64,000 bases of DNA from contig NZ_JALNYS010000005.1 in NCBI RefSeq assembly GCF_023229695.1, positions 108,033-172,032 on the forward strand, given 5' to 3'. Position 1 is the stretch's first letter, and every line of letters starts with the position of its first letter. Source of the stretch: Sulfuricurvum sp. Its GTDB lineage: Bacteria; Campylobacterota; Campylobacteria; Campylobacterales; Sulfurimonadaceae. Made by a program: the position numbers and the translations under genes. A model generated the notes under the pieces. That model was not told the DNA's origin. It saw only the letters and a program-made list of their open reading frames with translations, and did not search any database. Below, piece by piece: positions 9,373-19,877 of the stretch.

Positions 9373-9752
9373 TTTTTTGTATAGTGATCGAAGGCAGTTC
9401 GGATTTCTATTGCGTTTGCTTTTCGACGGCATGAAATGTACCCGCTTTTTCCGTCTTTGTACCCGACATTTGGATATACGGTCGCAAAAACCCAATAATA
9501 CCCACCATCTTTTGTTTTATTTTTGATATATCCTTTCCATATATTTCCCCCTTTGAGCGTTTTCCATAGCGCTTGGAATGCTTCTTTGGGCATATCCGGA
9601 TGGCGGACGATACTATGCGGTTTTCCAACCAGTTCATGGAGGGTATATCCGGCGATTTTACAAAAATCTTCATTGGCAAAAACTATTTTTCCGTGTGCAT
9701 CGGTTTGAGAAACTAGAAAATCCGTATCTTCCAATAGGTATTCTTTCTCCAT
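9369..9752 (-). CDS. Aer-type PAS sensor protein, CetB-like
   Basis: 127 residues, only a PAS domain. It has the Aer signature [12 protein letters not shown] and the later W-x-G-x-I/V-K-N pattern with Tyr-Trp-Val, as in the FAD-binding PAS of E. coli Aer. It lacks membrane and signalling parts, which lie in the next gene with an ATGA overlap. It probably binds FAD and reports electron-transport state for energy taxis. FAD binding is inferred from the family. Confidence 0.85.
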   Translation of the reverse strand: MEKEYLLEDTDFLVSQTDAHGKIVFANEDFCKIAGYTLHELVGKPHSIVRHPDMPKEAFQALWKTLKGGNIWKGYIKNKTKDGGYYWVFATVYPNVGYKDGKSGYISCRRKANAIEIRTAFDHYTKK

Positions 9753-10011
9753 GTATCCCCTTTTAATCGGTTAAGATTCAATGCAATGGTACATTTATAG
9801 AAGAGAGGAAACGGTCTTAAAAATAACCTATTTTTATTACTAGTATGTGACTTATGCAAGGTGCGCGTAATGGGTGAGCTGCGATAATACGATAAAGTCA
9901 ATGGGACGGCGAGGGGTTTGGAGTCAAAAGTAATATGACCGATACATGACTAATATCATGTTAAAATCTATTGAGGTGATTACAATGCATCTATAAAAAA
10001 GAGGAAAGATT

Positions 10012-10725
10012 GTGACAATGGTTCAAAACATGTTGCTGCTCAAAGATAAAAATGTCTTGTATGCCGAGGATGACAATATTACCCGAAGAGAGACTTCGGA
10101 TATATTGGGAATGCTTTTTGATAAAGTTTACGTCGCCTCAGATGGCGAGGAGGCCTATCGGCTGTATGAAGATGAGCGTCCCGATCTTGTTATTACCGAT
10201 ATCAAAATGCCTAAAAAAGACGGATTAGGTCTTGTTCGTCAGATTCGTAAAGAGAGCTATGCGATTCCCATTATCCTGATGACCAGTTTTGTCGAGCAGG
10301 AGATGCTCCTGAATGCCGCCAATCTTTCGATTGACGGCTATCTGGTAAAACCGGTAGAACTTGAAAAATTGACTTTCACGATTTGTAAGGCAATACAGCG
10401 GGCCAATAAAGAGTTGGGGTTGATTGCACTGGGCAAACAGCTCTATTACAACTCCGCTACTCAGGAGCTTTACCGAAACGGATCGGTTGTGGCGTTGGGG
10501 GGAAAAGAGCATGAACTTTTGCAGCTGCTTATCAAAAACAGACACAGAACGGTTACCAAAGAGGAGATAGGGGCGGGCTTGTGGCCGCTTGATCCGATAT
10601 GCGAATCGGCGATCAAAAATATCGTGTTGAGATTGCGGAAAAAACTGGGGATCGAGATCATCATCTCCGTTCGGGGGGTCGGATATCGGCTTGACATCCG
10701 AAATCTTTCCCGTCCGGGTATATGA
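10012..10725 (+). CDS. OmpR-type response regulator
   Basis: 237 residues. The receiver domain (about 12-130) carries the acidic pair in YAEDD, the phospho-acceptor Asp in VITDIKMP, the Thr/Ser in MTS and the Lys in LVKP. A winged-helix DNA-binding domain (about 140-232) ends in RGVGYRL. AGAGGA lies 5-6 bases before GTG 10012; the ATG two codons later is a possible alternative start. The kinase gene follows with an ATGA overlap, so the two form a two-component system. Confidence 0.92.
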   Translation: MTMVQNMLLLKDKNVLYAEDDNITRRETSDILGMLFDKVYVASDGEEAYRLYEDERPDLVITDIKMPKKDGLGLVRQIRKESYAIPIILMTSFVEQEMLLNAANLSIDGYLVKPVELEKLTFTICKAIQRANKELGLIALGKQLYYNSATQELYRNGSVVALGGKEHELLQLLIKNRHRTVTKEEIGAGLWPLDPICESAIKNIVLRLRKKLGIEIIISVRGVGYRLDIRNLSRPGI

Positions 10726-13601
10726 AACCGCTTTTTCCGGCAGGATTGCTGGTTCCCGTCGTTTTGTCCGCCCATATCACTGCCGTCGAACTTAGCTCCT
10801 GTCTGGCCGTTTTGGCATCGGGCGGGGTTCTCCTCTCGGCGTATCTTCTCTACCTTGTAAAACAGCTCAAAAAGGAGCGCGATCAGGTTCTCAGAAAACA
10901 GGAGACCGACTCGAAGATCCTTTTTCTACAGTCGCGCTACGCTTCGATGGGAGAAATGCTCGGAAACATCGCCCACCAGTGGAAACAGCCGCTCAATGCC
11001 ATCGGTACGATTCAGAACAACATAAAAGCCGCCCTCATTTTTCAGGGGGAAATCTCCAAAGAGAAACTTTTGGATTCGGTTGAAACCAGTTTTAAGCTAC
11101 TTCAGCATCTGGCTGAAACCATCGATACGTTTTATAGTTTTTTGGCACAACACCATAATGAGAACAAAAATTTTCTCATTACCGATGAGCTATCTAAAAT
11201 CCGTAAAATAACCGAATATTCGTTTGAAAACAGCCGTATCCGCCTTTATTTCGAGCTGGAAGCGAATCCGACCATTCAGGGCAACCCTAACGAATTTACC
11301 CACGCGATACTCAACCTTATCCTCAATGCCAAGGAGGCATTTGACGGGAGAGAAACCGATGTTCCAACAATCACCGTTCGGGTCGAAGAGGGGGAAACAA
11401 AGTGTATCATCCGGGTTGAGGATAATGCGGGGGGGATTCGTATAACGCCGATCGGTATGGTTTTTGATCTCCATTTCACTACAAAAGAAGAGGGGTCCGG
11501 GCTGGGTTTGTTTATGACCAAAAACATCGTTGAAAATCGATTCGGGGGGAGTATTGATGTTTGCAACGCAAACGGCGGAGCCTGTTTTACGATAGAGCTC
11601 CCTTATGCTGAATACGGTGAGCGTTTCAGCAATACGTTCTTACCCGGTAAAAGACTCTCGCTGGAGCGGATCAATCAGCTCTCCCGTAAAATCATCGAAC
11701 TCGAAGAGGTCGAAAAAACTCTCCAGAAATGGGCCGATATTTTTAAACATGCCCGTTGGGGAATCGCACTGCATATCGGGATCAGCAACCGCTTCGAAGC
11801 AACCAATGCCGCATTTAACGCACTGTACGGATACACGTCCGAAGAATTAAAAAAAATGAGTGTAGGGGAGCTCCTTGCACCGGGGTTCGCAACCGCCATT
11901 TTGGAGATTCAGAAAGAGGCTTTTGAAAAAGGGTATGCGGTATTTGAAACACTTCATAAGCGTAAGGACGGAAACCTTTTCCCCGTCATTATCGAGTTGA
12001 TTGTTATCAAAGATGAAGAGGGGGAAATACTCTATCATATTGCCAACGTCTGGGATATGACGGAACAAAAAGAGGCGGAAGAGAGGCTGTTGCTGAAAAA
12101 ATTCGCCCTCGATCATATCAAGGACGCCGTCTTTTTGATCGATGAAAACGGAGATTTTTATTATGTCAACGAGGGAGCGTGTCGTGCACTGGGATATACC
12201 CAGGAGGAATTCGCGGGGATGAACGTCGGAGATGTCGATCCTGATTGGCCGAAAGAGCGATGGCCGGAACACTGGGGGATTCTTAAAGAGGTCGGGAACA
12301 TGACGATGGAGCTTAAACATCGACGTAAAGACGGTTCCGTTTTTCCGGTGGAGGTGAGTACCAACTACATCGAATATAAAGGGAGGCACTACAATATGGC
12401 GATCGCCCGAGATATTACTGAACGAAAAGTTGCCGAAAAAGATCTTTTAATCATCGAAAAAGCGCTGAATAATACAAACGAAGCGACCTATATCATGATG
12501 GGAAGGCGCATCGTCAAGGTGAATGAGGGGGCTTGCCGGATGACCGCCTATGCGCGCGAAGAACTCGAACGGATGAGCATATTCGAACTTGATCCCGACA
12601 TAGATGAAGAGAGGCTGAGCCTCAATATCTCTCATATGCAGATAAACAATCAAAGCCTCCGTTTCGAAACCAGACATCGTACGAAAGAGGGAGTTTTCCT
12701 CGACGTTGAAATTGATACAAGTGTATTCGAGTATGAGGGAACTCTCTATTCGTTCTCGGCGGTTCGGGATATCACCGAACAGAAAAAAGTCGAAGAAACG
12801 ATCCGAAATCTAAACGGTATCCTCGAAAGAAGGGTGGAAGAGCGTACCGTCGAACTTCAAAAAGCGCTGGAATTCAATGAAGGGATTATCAACGCCATTC
12901 CGGATATGCTTTTTGAAATCGCTCCGGAGGGAACCTATCTGAATATATGGGCACAGAATCAGGAACTGCTGGTCGCTCAAAAAGAGATGCTGATCGGTAA
13001 AAACTTTAAAGAGGTTCTCCCTCCCGATGTTGTCGATATCTCGTTTCAAACCATGAAAGAGGTGGATGAAAAAGGGTTCTCTCTGGGCAATACGTACAGT
13101 CTGGAGTTTCCTGAGGGGAAACGATGGTTTGAACTTTCCGTCACCAAAAAAGAGTCCAGCGGAACCTATATCACCCTCTCTCGCGACATTACGGAACGTA
13201 AACAGGCGCAAGAGGAGGTGCAAAAGCTCAATGCCACGCTAAAAAAAGAGACGCAAAAGCGGCTTAGACTTCTGGAGACGGCCGTTAATAACGTCAATGA
13301 CGCCATCTACATCGTCGCAGACGATCACTCGATAACGTATGTGAACGATACGGCAACGAGAATGCTGGGGTATACCCGGGAAGAATTTTTACGGATGAAA
13401 GTTTACGATTTCGACGTATGTGCCACCTTAGATGAGCTTGATACTATTAGGGAACGTATCAACACGCAGAAAAATATTTCATTCGAAACCAGACACAAAA
13501 CCAAAGAGGGACGGATCTTGGAGGTAGCCATTTCCACGACCTCATTTGAGTATGATCATGTGTCGTTTAGACTGGCGATCGTTCAGAATGTAACTGCCTG
13601 A
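10722..13601 (+). CDS. Histidine kinase with five PAS domains C-terminal to the kinase core
   Basis: 959 residues. One or two membrane helices (residues about 4-46) are followed directly by a histidine kinase core: H85 in NIAHQWKQPLN, N-box NLILNAKEAF, G1 VEDNAGG and G2 GSGLGLFMTKN. From about residue 335 come five PAS/PAC units in a row, most closing with a D-I/M-T-E pattern, with a short coiled coil between the third and fourth. Nothing follows the fifth PAS. Usual kinases place PAS before the histidine domain, so the order is reversed. It is coupled to the response regulator upstream (ATGA) and probably phosphorylates it; the trailing PAS array may be regulatory or the result of a lost downstream domain. 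Confidence 0.88.
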   Translation: MKPLFPAGLLVPVVLSAHITAVELSSCLAVLASGGVLLSAYLLYLVKQLKKERDQVLRKQETDSKILFLQSRYASMGEMLGNIAHQWKQPLNAIGTIQNNIKAALIFQGEISKEKLLDSVETSFKLLQHLAETIDTFYSFLAQHHNENKNFLITDELSKIRKITEYSFENSRIRLYFELEANPTIQGNPNEFTHAILNLILNAKEAFDGRETDVPTITVRVEEGETKCIIRVEDNAGGIRITPIGMVFDLHFTTKEEGSGLGLFMTKNIVENRFGGSIDVCNANGGACFTIELPYAEYGERFSNTFLPGKRLSLERINQLSRKIIELEEVEKTLQKWADIFKHARWGIALHIGISNRFEATNAAFNALYGYTSEELKKMSVGELLAPGFATAILEIQKEAFEKGYAVFETLHKRKDGNLFPVIIELIVIKDEEGEILYHIANVWDMTEQKEAEERLLLKKFALDHIKDAVFLIDENGDFYYVNEGACRALGYTQEEFAGMNVGDVDPDWPKERWPEHWGILKEVGNMTMELKHRRKDGSVFPVEVSTNYIEYKGRHYNMAIARDITERKVAEKDLLIIEKALNNTNEATYIMMGRRIVKVNEGACRMTAYAREELERMSIFELDPDIDEERLSLNISHMQINNQSLRFETRHRTKEGVFLDVEIDTSVFEYEGTLYSFSAVRDITEQKKVEETIRNLNGILERRVEERTVELQKALEFNEGIINAIPDMLFEIAPEGTYLNIWAQNQELLVAQKEMLIGKNFKEVLPPDVVDISFQTMKEVDEKGFSLGNTYSLEFPEGKRWFELSVTKKESSGTYITLSRDITERKQAQEEVQKLNATLKKETQKRLRLLETAVNNVNDAIYIVADDHSITYVNDTATRMLGYTREEFLRMKVYDFDVCATLDELDTIRERINTQKNISFETRHKTKEGRILEVAISTTSFEYDHVSFRLAIVQNVTA

Positions 13602-13694
13602 AGAGCGTTTTGAGAGGTTTGTATACCGTTCAATTCCTAAACGGATATAAGGGCAACCGAATCGGTGTGACCCGAATATGACCGTCGTAACGGT

Positions 13695-15752
13695 ATGATC
13701 TTTTTTATGAAGAGACTGGAATCTATTTTTAATAACCTGCATATCGGTGTAGCGGTTTGCAATGCCGCAAACAACCGTATAGAGAGTGTTAATGCCGTAT
13801 TTGCCAGAATTCTGGGATACGAACCGGGTGAATTGACCGGGGCATTGATGGAGGATATTTTTACTGTTGAATGTATGCTTCGCTTTGGAGCGTATAAAAA
13901 CACTATCTCTGAGTGCTCTAATCAGGGTTTATTTGAAACAATCCATCAACACAAAGATGGAGTCTCCCTTTTTCTGACCATCCATGTTTCAGCCACGAAG
14001 GATAACGAGAATAACGTTGAATACTTCATTGTGAATCTAACCGATGTTACCAAATGCAAGCATCAAGAGCTTCTTTTAGAACAAAAAGAAGCCTCTTTGA
14101 AAGAGGTTCAAAAGATTACTAAAATCGGAAGTTGGGAATTTTGTTTTAGCACGATGACGCTGCTGTGTTCGGATGAAATGTACCGTATTTTTGAGATAAT
14201 TTTCGATGAATCCCCTCCATCCTATCCCGATTTTATTGAGGTTATCCATCCGGATGATCGAGAGAGAGTAGTGCGGGTGTATCACAAATCGCTCAATAAT
14301 GAAACATCCTATGATCTAACCCATCGGCTATTATTGAACGATGGACGGATTAAATACGTTCGTGAATGGGGTAAGAGCTATTACGATCCGTCAGGCAATC
14401 CGGTGCGTTCTACCGGTATGGTACAAGATGTCACCGAGCGTACAATGATTGAAAAAAAAGTTGAATTTATAGCCCATTATGATGCTCTTACGGGGCTTCC
14501 GAACCGTATTCTTGCGAAAGACAGAGCCGAACAGGCAATCGCATATGCCCATCGAAACGGTTCCAGAACGGTATTTCTTTTTATCGATCTTGACGGGTTT
14601 AAAACCGTCAATGACTCTCTGGGACATTCGGTAGGGGATACGATGTTAAGAATGGTTACTCAACGCTTAAAAGAGCATATTCGAGAAAGTGATACGATGA
14701 GCCGGCAGGGGGGGGATGAATTTCTCCTAATTTTTTCGGATATAGCCAGTATATCGGATGTTGTCATCCTAACAAAAAATCTTCTCAAAGAGTTTGATGA
14801 GCCGTTTGTCGTCAACACCCATCCTCTCGCATCCTCGGCATCCATCGGGATTGCCATTTACCCTGATCACGGCGATACATTTGAAGTGTTGCTGCAAAAC
14901 GCCGATACGGCGATGTATAAAGCCAAAGAGTCGGGCAAAAACACCTATTGTTTTTATGACCCGCAAATGAATCATAATCTGATCGGTAAATTCAAAATGC
15001 AAAACGATCTCAAAATCGCGCTACAAAACAGCGAGTTTCTCCTCTATTACCAACCGCAAATCGATTTGGCTCACCATAAGGTTAGCGGGGTCGAAGCGCT
15101 GATACGGTGGCGGCATCCGCAGATGGGGATGATACCGCCGATGAGTTTTATCCCCGTCGCGGAATCGACCGGTCTGATTGTTCAGATCGGCGAATGGGTC
15201 ATTCGGGAGGCATGCAGACAAGCTGCCCTCTGGAGTCAGCAGGGGATGAGTTTAACCGTTGCCGTCAATATCTCTGCCATACAGTTTAAACAAGGAGATT
15301 TGGAAGCCGTCGTCAGAGAAGCGTTGTCCGTATCAGGTCTGGATCCCCGATATCTGGAACTTGAACTCACCGAATCGATCCTCATCCACGATACCGAAAA
15401 CATCTATCAGACCGTGCAAACACTCAAAGGGTTGGGGATACAGCTCTCTATCGATGATTTCGGTACGGGGTATTCAAGCCTCTCTTATCTCAAACGGTTT
15501 GCCGTCGATAAACTTAAAATCGATCAATCGTTCGTCCGGGATATTTTGCAAGATCAGGAAGATGCCGTTATCGTTCGGACCATCATCCAAATGGCCAAAA
15601 ACCTTAACCTTAAAACGATTGCCGAAGGGGTAGAAAACGGTGAGGTATTCAATCTTATCCGCGAGTATGGATGCGATGAGGTTCAGGGATACCATTTTGC
15701 CGAACCGATGAGAGCCGAATCGGTCGAAACGTTCTATTTGGGATGGAAGTGA
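13695..15752 (+). CDS. PAS-PAS-GGDEF-EAL cyclic-di-GMP enzyme
   Basis: 685 residues, soluble. Two PAS domains (about 5-130 and 140-255) precede a GGDEF domain with an intact GGDEF motif and an RxxD inhibitory site (RESD) five residues before it, and an EAL domain with VEALIRW, the DDFGTGYS loop and KIDQSF. Both cyclase and phosphodiesterase motifs look intact, so either or both activities are possible. It begins 93 bases after the kinase-PAS gene. No convincing ribosome site is seen, and ATG 13707 (four codons in) is an alternative start. Confidence 0.9.
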   Translation: MIFFMKRLESIFNNLHIGVAVCNAANNRIESVNAVFARILGYEPGELTGALMEDIFTVECMLRFGAYKNTISECSNQGLFETIHQHKDGVSLFLTIHVSATKDNENNVEYFIVNLTDVTKCKHQELLLEQKEASLKEVQKITKIGSWEFCFSTMTLLCSDEMYRIFEIIFDESPPSYPDFIEVIHPDDRERVVRVYHKSLNNETSYDLTHRLLLNDGRIKYVREWGKSYYDPSGNPVRSTGMVQDVTERTMIEKKVEFIAHYDALTGLPNRILAKDRAEQAIAYAHRNGSRTVFLFIDLDGFKTVNDSLGHSVGDTMLRMVTQRLKEHIRESDTMSRQGGDEFLLIFSDIASISDVVILTKNLLKEFDEPFVVNTHPLASSASIGIAIYPDHGDTFEVLLQNADTAMYKAKESGKNTYCFYDPQMNHNLIGKFKMQNDLKIALQNSEFLLYYQPQIDLAHHKVSGVEALIRWRHPQMGMIPPMSFIPVAESTGLIVQIGEWVIREACRQAALWSQQGMSLTVAVNISAIQFKQGDLEAVVREALSVSGLDPRYLELELTESILIHDTENIYQTVQTLKGLGIQLSIDDFGTGYSSLSYLKRFAVDKLKIDQSFVRDILQDQEDAVIVRTIIQMAKNLNLKTIAEGVENGEVFNLIREYGCDEVQGYHFAEPMRAESVETFYLGWK

Positions 15753-15772
15753 ATAAGTGGCGCATAATCAGC

Positions 15773-15778
15773 TATAAT
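15773..15778 (+). promoter_or_regulatory. Predicted -10 element of rhlE
   Basis: Consensus TATAAT about 90 bases before the helicase start and just after the stop of the GGDEF-EAL gene. No clear -35 is present. Confidence 0.4.
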
Positions 15779-15865
15779 GTCACCATTACAACGGAAAATC
15801 CGTACGCTCTGTCTAATCTCTGCACATTTTCTCCGCTTGAACCATTCTAAGGAAACCCATTACTA

Positions 15866-17176
15866 ATGTTATTTACCGAACTTAACCTCTCCGCTCCGAT
15901 TCTCAAAGCGGTCACCGAAGAGGGTTATACCACCCCGACCCCTGTCCAGGCACAGGCGATTCCCCCGATCTTAGAAGGGCGTGATATGCTTGCCGGGGCC
16001 CAGACGGGTACCGGAAAAACGGCGGGATTTACCTTGCCGATGTTGGAGATCCTCTCCCGTAAACCGTTTAATCCCAAAGCGCCGCGCCACGTTCGTGTCC
16101 TTATTCTGACACCGACACGTGAACTTGCCGCGCAGGTAGGGGAGAGCGTTAAGACGTACGGAAAATATCTCCCCTTTAAAAGTGCTATTATTTTCGGCGG
16201 TGTCGGAATCCAGCCGCAGATCACGGCGTTGCGTAACGGAATCGATATCCTCATCGCGACTCCGGGACGGTTGCTTGATCATATGTCGCAGGGGACGGTC
16301 GATTTGCGTCATGTGGAGATGCTGATTCTAGATGAAGCGGACCGAATGTTGGATATGGGTTTTATCAAAGATATTCGCCGTGTTATTTCGGCATTACCGG
16401 CCAAACGGCAAAACCTCCTCTTTTCGGCGACCTACAGCGATGAGATCAAGACGCTGTGCGAATCGATTTTGCGCAATCCGGCCATCGTCGAAGTGGCACG
16501 CCGCAATACGTCGAGCGAACTGGTGACCCAACGGGTAATTTTGGTGGACTGCGCTAAAAAGAGTGCTCTCTTTGGCCATTTGGTCAAGGAAAATAAATGG
16601 GAGCAGGTTCTCGTTTTTACCCGTACCAAGCATCAGGCCAACAAACTCTCCGATTATCTCCAGAAAATCGGCGTCTCGGCGGCGGCCATCCACGGTAACA
16701 AAAGTCAGGCGGCCCGTACCAAAGCGTTGAGCGATTTCAAAGCGGGTGCGGTCAAAATCCTCGTCGCGACCGATATTGCGGCGCGCGGATTGGATATCGA
16801 CCAGCTTCCCCATGTCGTTAACCTCGAACTCCCCAACATTGCCGAAGATTATGTCCACCGTATCGGACGTACCGGACGTGCGGGCAATGAGGGGGAAGCA
16901 ATCTCCCTTGTGTGTGTCGATGAGTATGATTATCTCAAAGGGATTGAACGGCTGATTAACCGTAAACTCGATCGTGATATTATCGAAGGGTATGAGCCGG
17001 ATCCGTCGATTATGGCGATGCCGATCGTGCAAGGGCGCGGAGGCGGCGGCGGACGCGGAAATTCACCTCGTCCCGGCGGCGGTAAACCACAAGGCGCCAA
17101 ACCCCAAGGGGGGCGTAGAGAGCCTCAAAAACGCGACAGCTCATCTCATCGCAGCGAGAGCCGACGCGGTCGGTAA
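15866..17176 (+). CDS. rhlE: DEAD-box RNA helicase, RhlE type
   Basis: 436 residues. Q motif with [14 protein letters not shown], motif I AQTGTGKT, motif II DEAD ([15 protein letters not shown]), motif III SAT and motif [12 protein letters not shown] are all present. After residue about 385 comes a Gly/Arg/Pro-rich basic tail, as in RhlE and cold-shock helicases, likely for RNA contact. It acts in ribosome assembly or RNA turnover. It stands as a single gene. Confidence 0.93.
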   Translation: MLFTELNLSAPILKAVTEEGYTTPTPVQAQAIPPILEGRDMLAGAQTGTGKTAGFTLPMLEILSRKPFNPKAPRHVRVLILTPTRELAAQVGESVKTYGKYLPFKSAIIFGGVGIQPQITALRNGIDILIATPGRLLDHMSQGTVDLRHVEMLILDEADRMLDMGFIKDIRRVISALPAKRQNLLFSATYSDEIKTLCESILRNPAIVEVARRNTSSELVTQRVILVDCAKKSALFGHLVKENKWEQVLVFTRTKHQANKLSDYLQKIGVSAAAIHGNKSQAARTKALSDFKAGAVKILVATDIAARGLDIDQLPHVVNLELPNIAEDYVHRIGRTGRAGNEGEAISLVCVDEYDYLKGIERLINRKLDRDIIEGYEPDPSIMAMPIVQGRGGGGGRGNSPRPGGGKPQGAKPQGGRREPQKRDSSSHRSESRRGR

Positions 17177-17199
17177 TATACCGATGTCTTGAGTCGTAG

Positions 17200-17205
17200 T
17201 ATAAT
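17200..17205 (+). promoter_or_regulatory. Predicted -10 element of the malic enzyme gene
   Basis: TATAAT 28 bases before the GTG start, with no clear -35. Confidence 0.35.
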
Positions 17206-17232
17206 TCGATATTTAAACATACAGAGGTCAGT

Positions 17233-18498
17233 GTGAGTCACGATACATCCCTAAATCAGCAAGCTTTACTCTATCATGAGGGGCCTCGCCCCGGTAAAAT
17301 CGCCACCTGCATTACGAAACCGTTTAAAACGCAGCATGACTTGAGTCTGGCCTATTCTCCCGGTGTAGCCGCTCCGTGCCTCGAAATCCAAAAAAACCCC
17401 GAAGATGCCTACCGTTATACCGCCAAAGGGAATTTGATGGCCGTTATCTCAAACGGTACGGCGGTTTTGGGGCTGGGCAATCTGGGGGCATTGGCCTCCA
17501 AGCCGGTTATGGAAGGAAAAGCGATTCTGTTCAAGCGGTTTAGTGATTTGGATGCTTACGATATCGAAGTGGATGAGACCGATATTGAGCGCTTTTGCGA
17601 TGTGGTTGCGGCGATTGCCCCGACATTCGGAGGGATCAACCTCGAAGATATCAAAGCCCCCGAGTGTTTTGAAATCGAACGGCGGCTGGTTGAGCGGCTG
17701 GATATTCCGGTCATGCATGACGATCAGCACGGTACGGCGGTCATCTCCTCGGCCGGTATTCTCAACGGATGTCTTATTACCGGACGCTCTGTGGAGTCGC
17801 TGAAAGTGGTCATTATCGGAGCGGGCGCCGCAGCGATCAGCTGCGGACGGATTTATCGCTATATGGGAGTTCGCGAGATTTATATGTCCGATTCCAAAGG
17901 GCTAATCCATGCAGGACGAAACGATCTCAATGCTTACAAGAGAGAGTTTTCCGCACCCGAGGGGATGACGCAAGAAGAGGCATTTGCCAATGCCGATGTT
18001 GTCGTAGGTCTTTCGGCTCCGGGAAGCTTTACGCTGGAGGATATTGCCCGCATGGCACCCGATCCGATCATCTTTACCCTCGCCAATCCAACACCGGAAC
18101 TTTTTCCTGAAGATGTCCGAGCGACGCGCCCGGATGCGATCGTCGCCACCGGACGGAGCGATTATCCTAATCAGGTAAATAACGTTTTGGGCTTTCCGTT
18201 TATTTTTCGCGGAGCGATGGATGTTCGGGCTAAAACAATCAATCTGGAGATGAAGGTTGCCGCTTCCCACGCGCTGGCGGAATTGACACGCCAAGAGGTT
18301 CCGGAGTATCTCAATGAGATTTATGGGACACAGCTGGCTTTCGGCAAGGAGTATATTATCCCTAAACCGTTTGACAAACGGCTGATTGTTGAAGTTTCGG
18401 CGAGTGTCGCGGAAGCGGCGGTCAAAAGCGGAGTGGCTCAAATCGGGTCGTTTGATCTGGAAGCGTACAAGCAGGTTCTCTCTGAGCGTTTGACGTAA
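17233..18498 (+). CDS. Malic enzyme (oxaloacetate-decarboxylating)
   Basis: Converts malate to pyruvate and CO2 with NAD(P)+. 421 residues, equal to the malic-enzyme half of MaeB without the phosphotransacetylase-like tail. [25 protein letters not shown], the metal-binding region [23 protein letters not shown] and the nucleotide loop [11 protein letters not shown] are present. It starts with GTG after an AGAGGT ribosome site. Confidence 0.92.
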   Translation: MSHDTSLNQQALLYHEGPRPGKIATCITKPFKTQHDLSLAYSPGVAAPCLEIQKNPEDAYRYTAKGNLMAVISNGTAVLGLGNLGALASKPVMEGKAILFKRFSDLDAYDIEVDETDIERFCDVVAAIAPTFGGINLEDIKAPECFEIERRLVERLDIPVMHDDQHGTAVISSAGILNGCLITGRSVESLKVVIIGAGAAAISCGRIYRYMGVREIYMSDSKGLIHAGRNDLNAYKREFSAPEGMTQEEAFANADVVVGLSAPGSFTLEDIARMAPDPIIFTLANPTPELFPEDVRATRPDAIVATGRSDYPNQVNNVLGFPFIFRGAMDVRAKTINLEMKVAASHALAELTRQEVPEYLNEIYGTQLAFGKEYIIPKPFDKRLIVEVSASVAEAAVKSGVAQIGSFDLEAYKQVLSERLT

Positions 18499-18516
18499 CA
18501 TTGAGGAGATGGGACG

Positions 18517-18867
18517 ATGGCGTGGCTATTTGTTAAATACTTACTGACCGCAGGTATTATTATGTTAATCTCTGAAACCGTTAAACGAAGCGAAAAAATG
18601 GGTGCTTTATTCACCGCTTTGCCGATAATAACCTTTAGCGTTTTGATCTGGATGTATCTGGAAAAGGAGCCGATGGAAAAGATCGGCAATTATATGGGAT
18701 ATCTTTTTTGGTATGTATTGCCGACCTTGCCGATGCTGTTGATGTTTCCCCTCGTGTTGGGAAAGATCGGGTTTTGGCCGACACTCGGATTATCGGCTCT
18801 CATGACGATCGGATGTTTCGGAGTCGAAGTACTGGTGTTGAAACGGTTCGGAATTGAGCTGCTCTGA
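18517..18867 (+). CDS. DUF3147-family small membrane protein
   Basis: 116 residues with four predicted membrane helices (about 2-20, 29-47, 56-80 and 84-108). The length and pattern ETVKRSEKMGALFTALP fit DUF3147. Function unknown. It lies 18 bases after the malic enzyme gene and its stop overlaps the next start, so the three genes are likely one operon. Confidence 0.75.
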   Translation: MAWLFVKYLLTAGIIMLISETVKRSEKMGALFTALPIITFSVLIWMYLEKEPMEKIGNYMGYLFWYVLPTLPMLLMFPLVLGKIGFWPTLGLSALMTIGCFGVEVLVLKRFGIELL

Positions 18868-19316
18868 TGATGAAAATTCTTGTTGACGCCGATGCGTTTC
18901 CCAACGCCCTCAAAGAGATATTGCTGCGCGCCGTTTTAAAACGGAAGATCGCGACGATCTTTATCGCCAACAAAAGGATTTCCGTCCCCGATGTTCACCA
19001 TGTATCGATGGAAGTGGTGGCACAGGGGCCCGATGAAGCCGACCACCGGATCGCCGAGCTGTGCTGCGCGTACGATCTGGTCATCACCGCCGATATCCCT
19101 CTGGCGGATCGGATCGTCACCCTCGGTGCCGTCGCCCTCGATCCGCGCGGGACAATCTACGATGAGAACAATATCAAGCATCTTCTGGCTATGCGCAATC
19201 TGATGGAAGAGCTTCGCAATAACGGAGAGATCACCGGAGGCCCCTCTGCGATCACTGAAAAAACGGTGAGAGCGTTTGCGGATGGACTTAATAAACTGCT
19301 CTCTAAGCGGATGTAA
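18867..19316 (+). CDS. YaiI/YqxD family (DUF188) protein
   Basis: 149 residues. The N-terminal ILVDADAFPN and later ITADIPLADR with the RGTIYDENNI segment are the family signature; the fold is PIN-like, with acidic residues that could bind metal. Activity is not established. The start overlaps the DUF3147 stop (TGATG); the second Met may be used instead. Confidence 0.88.
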   Translation: MMKILVDADAFPNALKEILLRAVLKRKIATIFIANKRISVPDVHHVSMEVVAQGPDEADHRIAELCCAYDLVITADIPLADRIVTLGAVALDPRGTIYDENNIKHLLAMRNLMEELRNNGEITGGPSAITEKTVRAFADGLNKLLSKRM

Positions 19317-19358
19317 ACTTTTTTTGTTCCCTCTTTTAAGTGGGAAGGAGATCAACGA

Positions 19359-19877
19359 CTAAGTAGTAAATAGCCAATCAAAAACACCATTTTCTCTCAT
19401 ACGCTCTATTTCCGGTAAATTACATTCTAAATGCGTATTTTGCCAATCTAACAAATCCCCAGTTGGACAATCTTTAATTAATTTTTTCCCAATATGTTCA
19501 AATTTTGATATTTTAAAGTATTTTTTTAATGCTTCGCTTTCTTTATGATTAACCCCAAGTATAAAAACTCTTTCCGAATATTCTGGAGGAGTAATTTCAT
19601 TTAATCTTCTTGTTCTCTTTTCAAAAGACGATAATGACGTTTTATCTTTATCATCAAAATCCATCAAAAGTAGAATATGACATTTTGGATATCTTTTTAA
19701 AAGATGTATGTTATTTTCAAGGTCATCAAAAACTTTTGCCCATCCACGTGAAGGTTTTTTGTCATCAATAACTCGTTCATTAATATTGAATGAATTTTTA
19801 ATACCATTTAAAATACTTCTGTATGGATCATCTTCCAATAAAACAACTAAATGTTGTTCCTCTCGTCTAACTCCCAT
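19359..19877 (-). CDS. TOPRIM-like protein, partner of the ATPase upstream
   Basis: 172 residues. A conserved-type Glu (E15 in VVLLEDDP) after a hydrophobic strand, and a DxD (D73-F-D75 in HILLLMDFDDKD) after a second strand, make the TOPRIM layout of OLD-family and topoisomerase nucleases; ILGVNHKESEALKK follows where these proteins have another acidic segment. The start overlaps the ATPase stop by one base (TAATG). It is AT-rich compared with the neighbours on both sides. Likely a nuclease effector controlled by the ATPase, as in split ATPase/TOPRIM anti-phage systems; this is inference, and I do not recognise the exact family. Confidence 0.6.
   Translation of the reverse strand: MGVRREEQHLVVLLEDDPYRSILNGIKNSFNINERVIDDKKPSRGWAKVFDDLENNIHLLKRYPKCHILLLMDFDDKDKTSLSSFEKRTRRLNEITPPEYSERVFILGVNHKESEALKKYFKISKFEHIGKKLIKDCPTGDLLDWQNTHLECNLPEIERMRENGVFDWLFTT

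Noticed and set aside
9856..9870. GCAAGGTGCGCGTAA, resembling an inverted end of the repeat element
   Set aside because: Match is short and broken by a CG insertion; no other part of the element nearby.
19321..19344. Possible terminator TTCCC/GGGAA after the YaiI gene
   Set aside because: The T-run is before, not after, the stem on the plus strand, and the stem is only five pairs.
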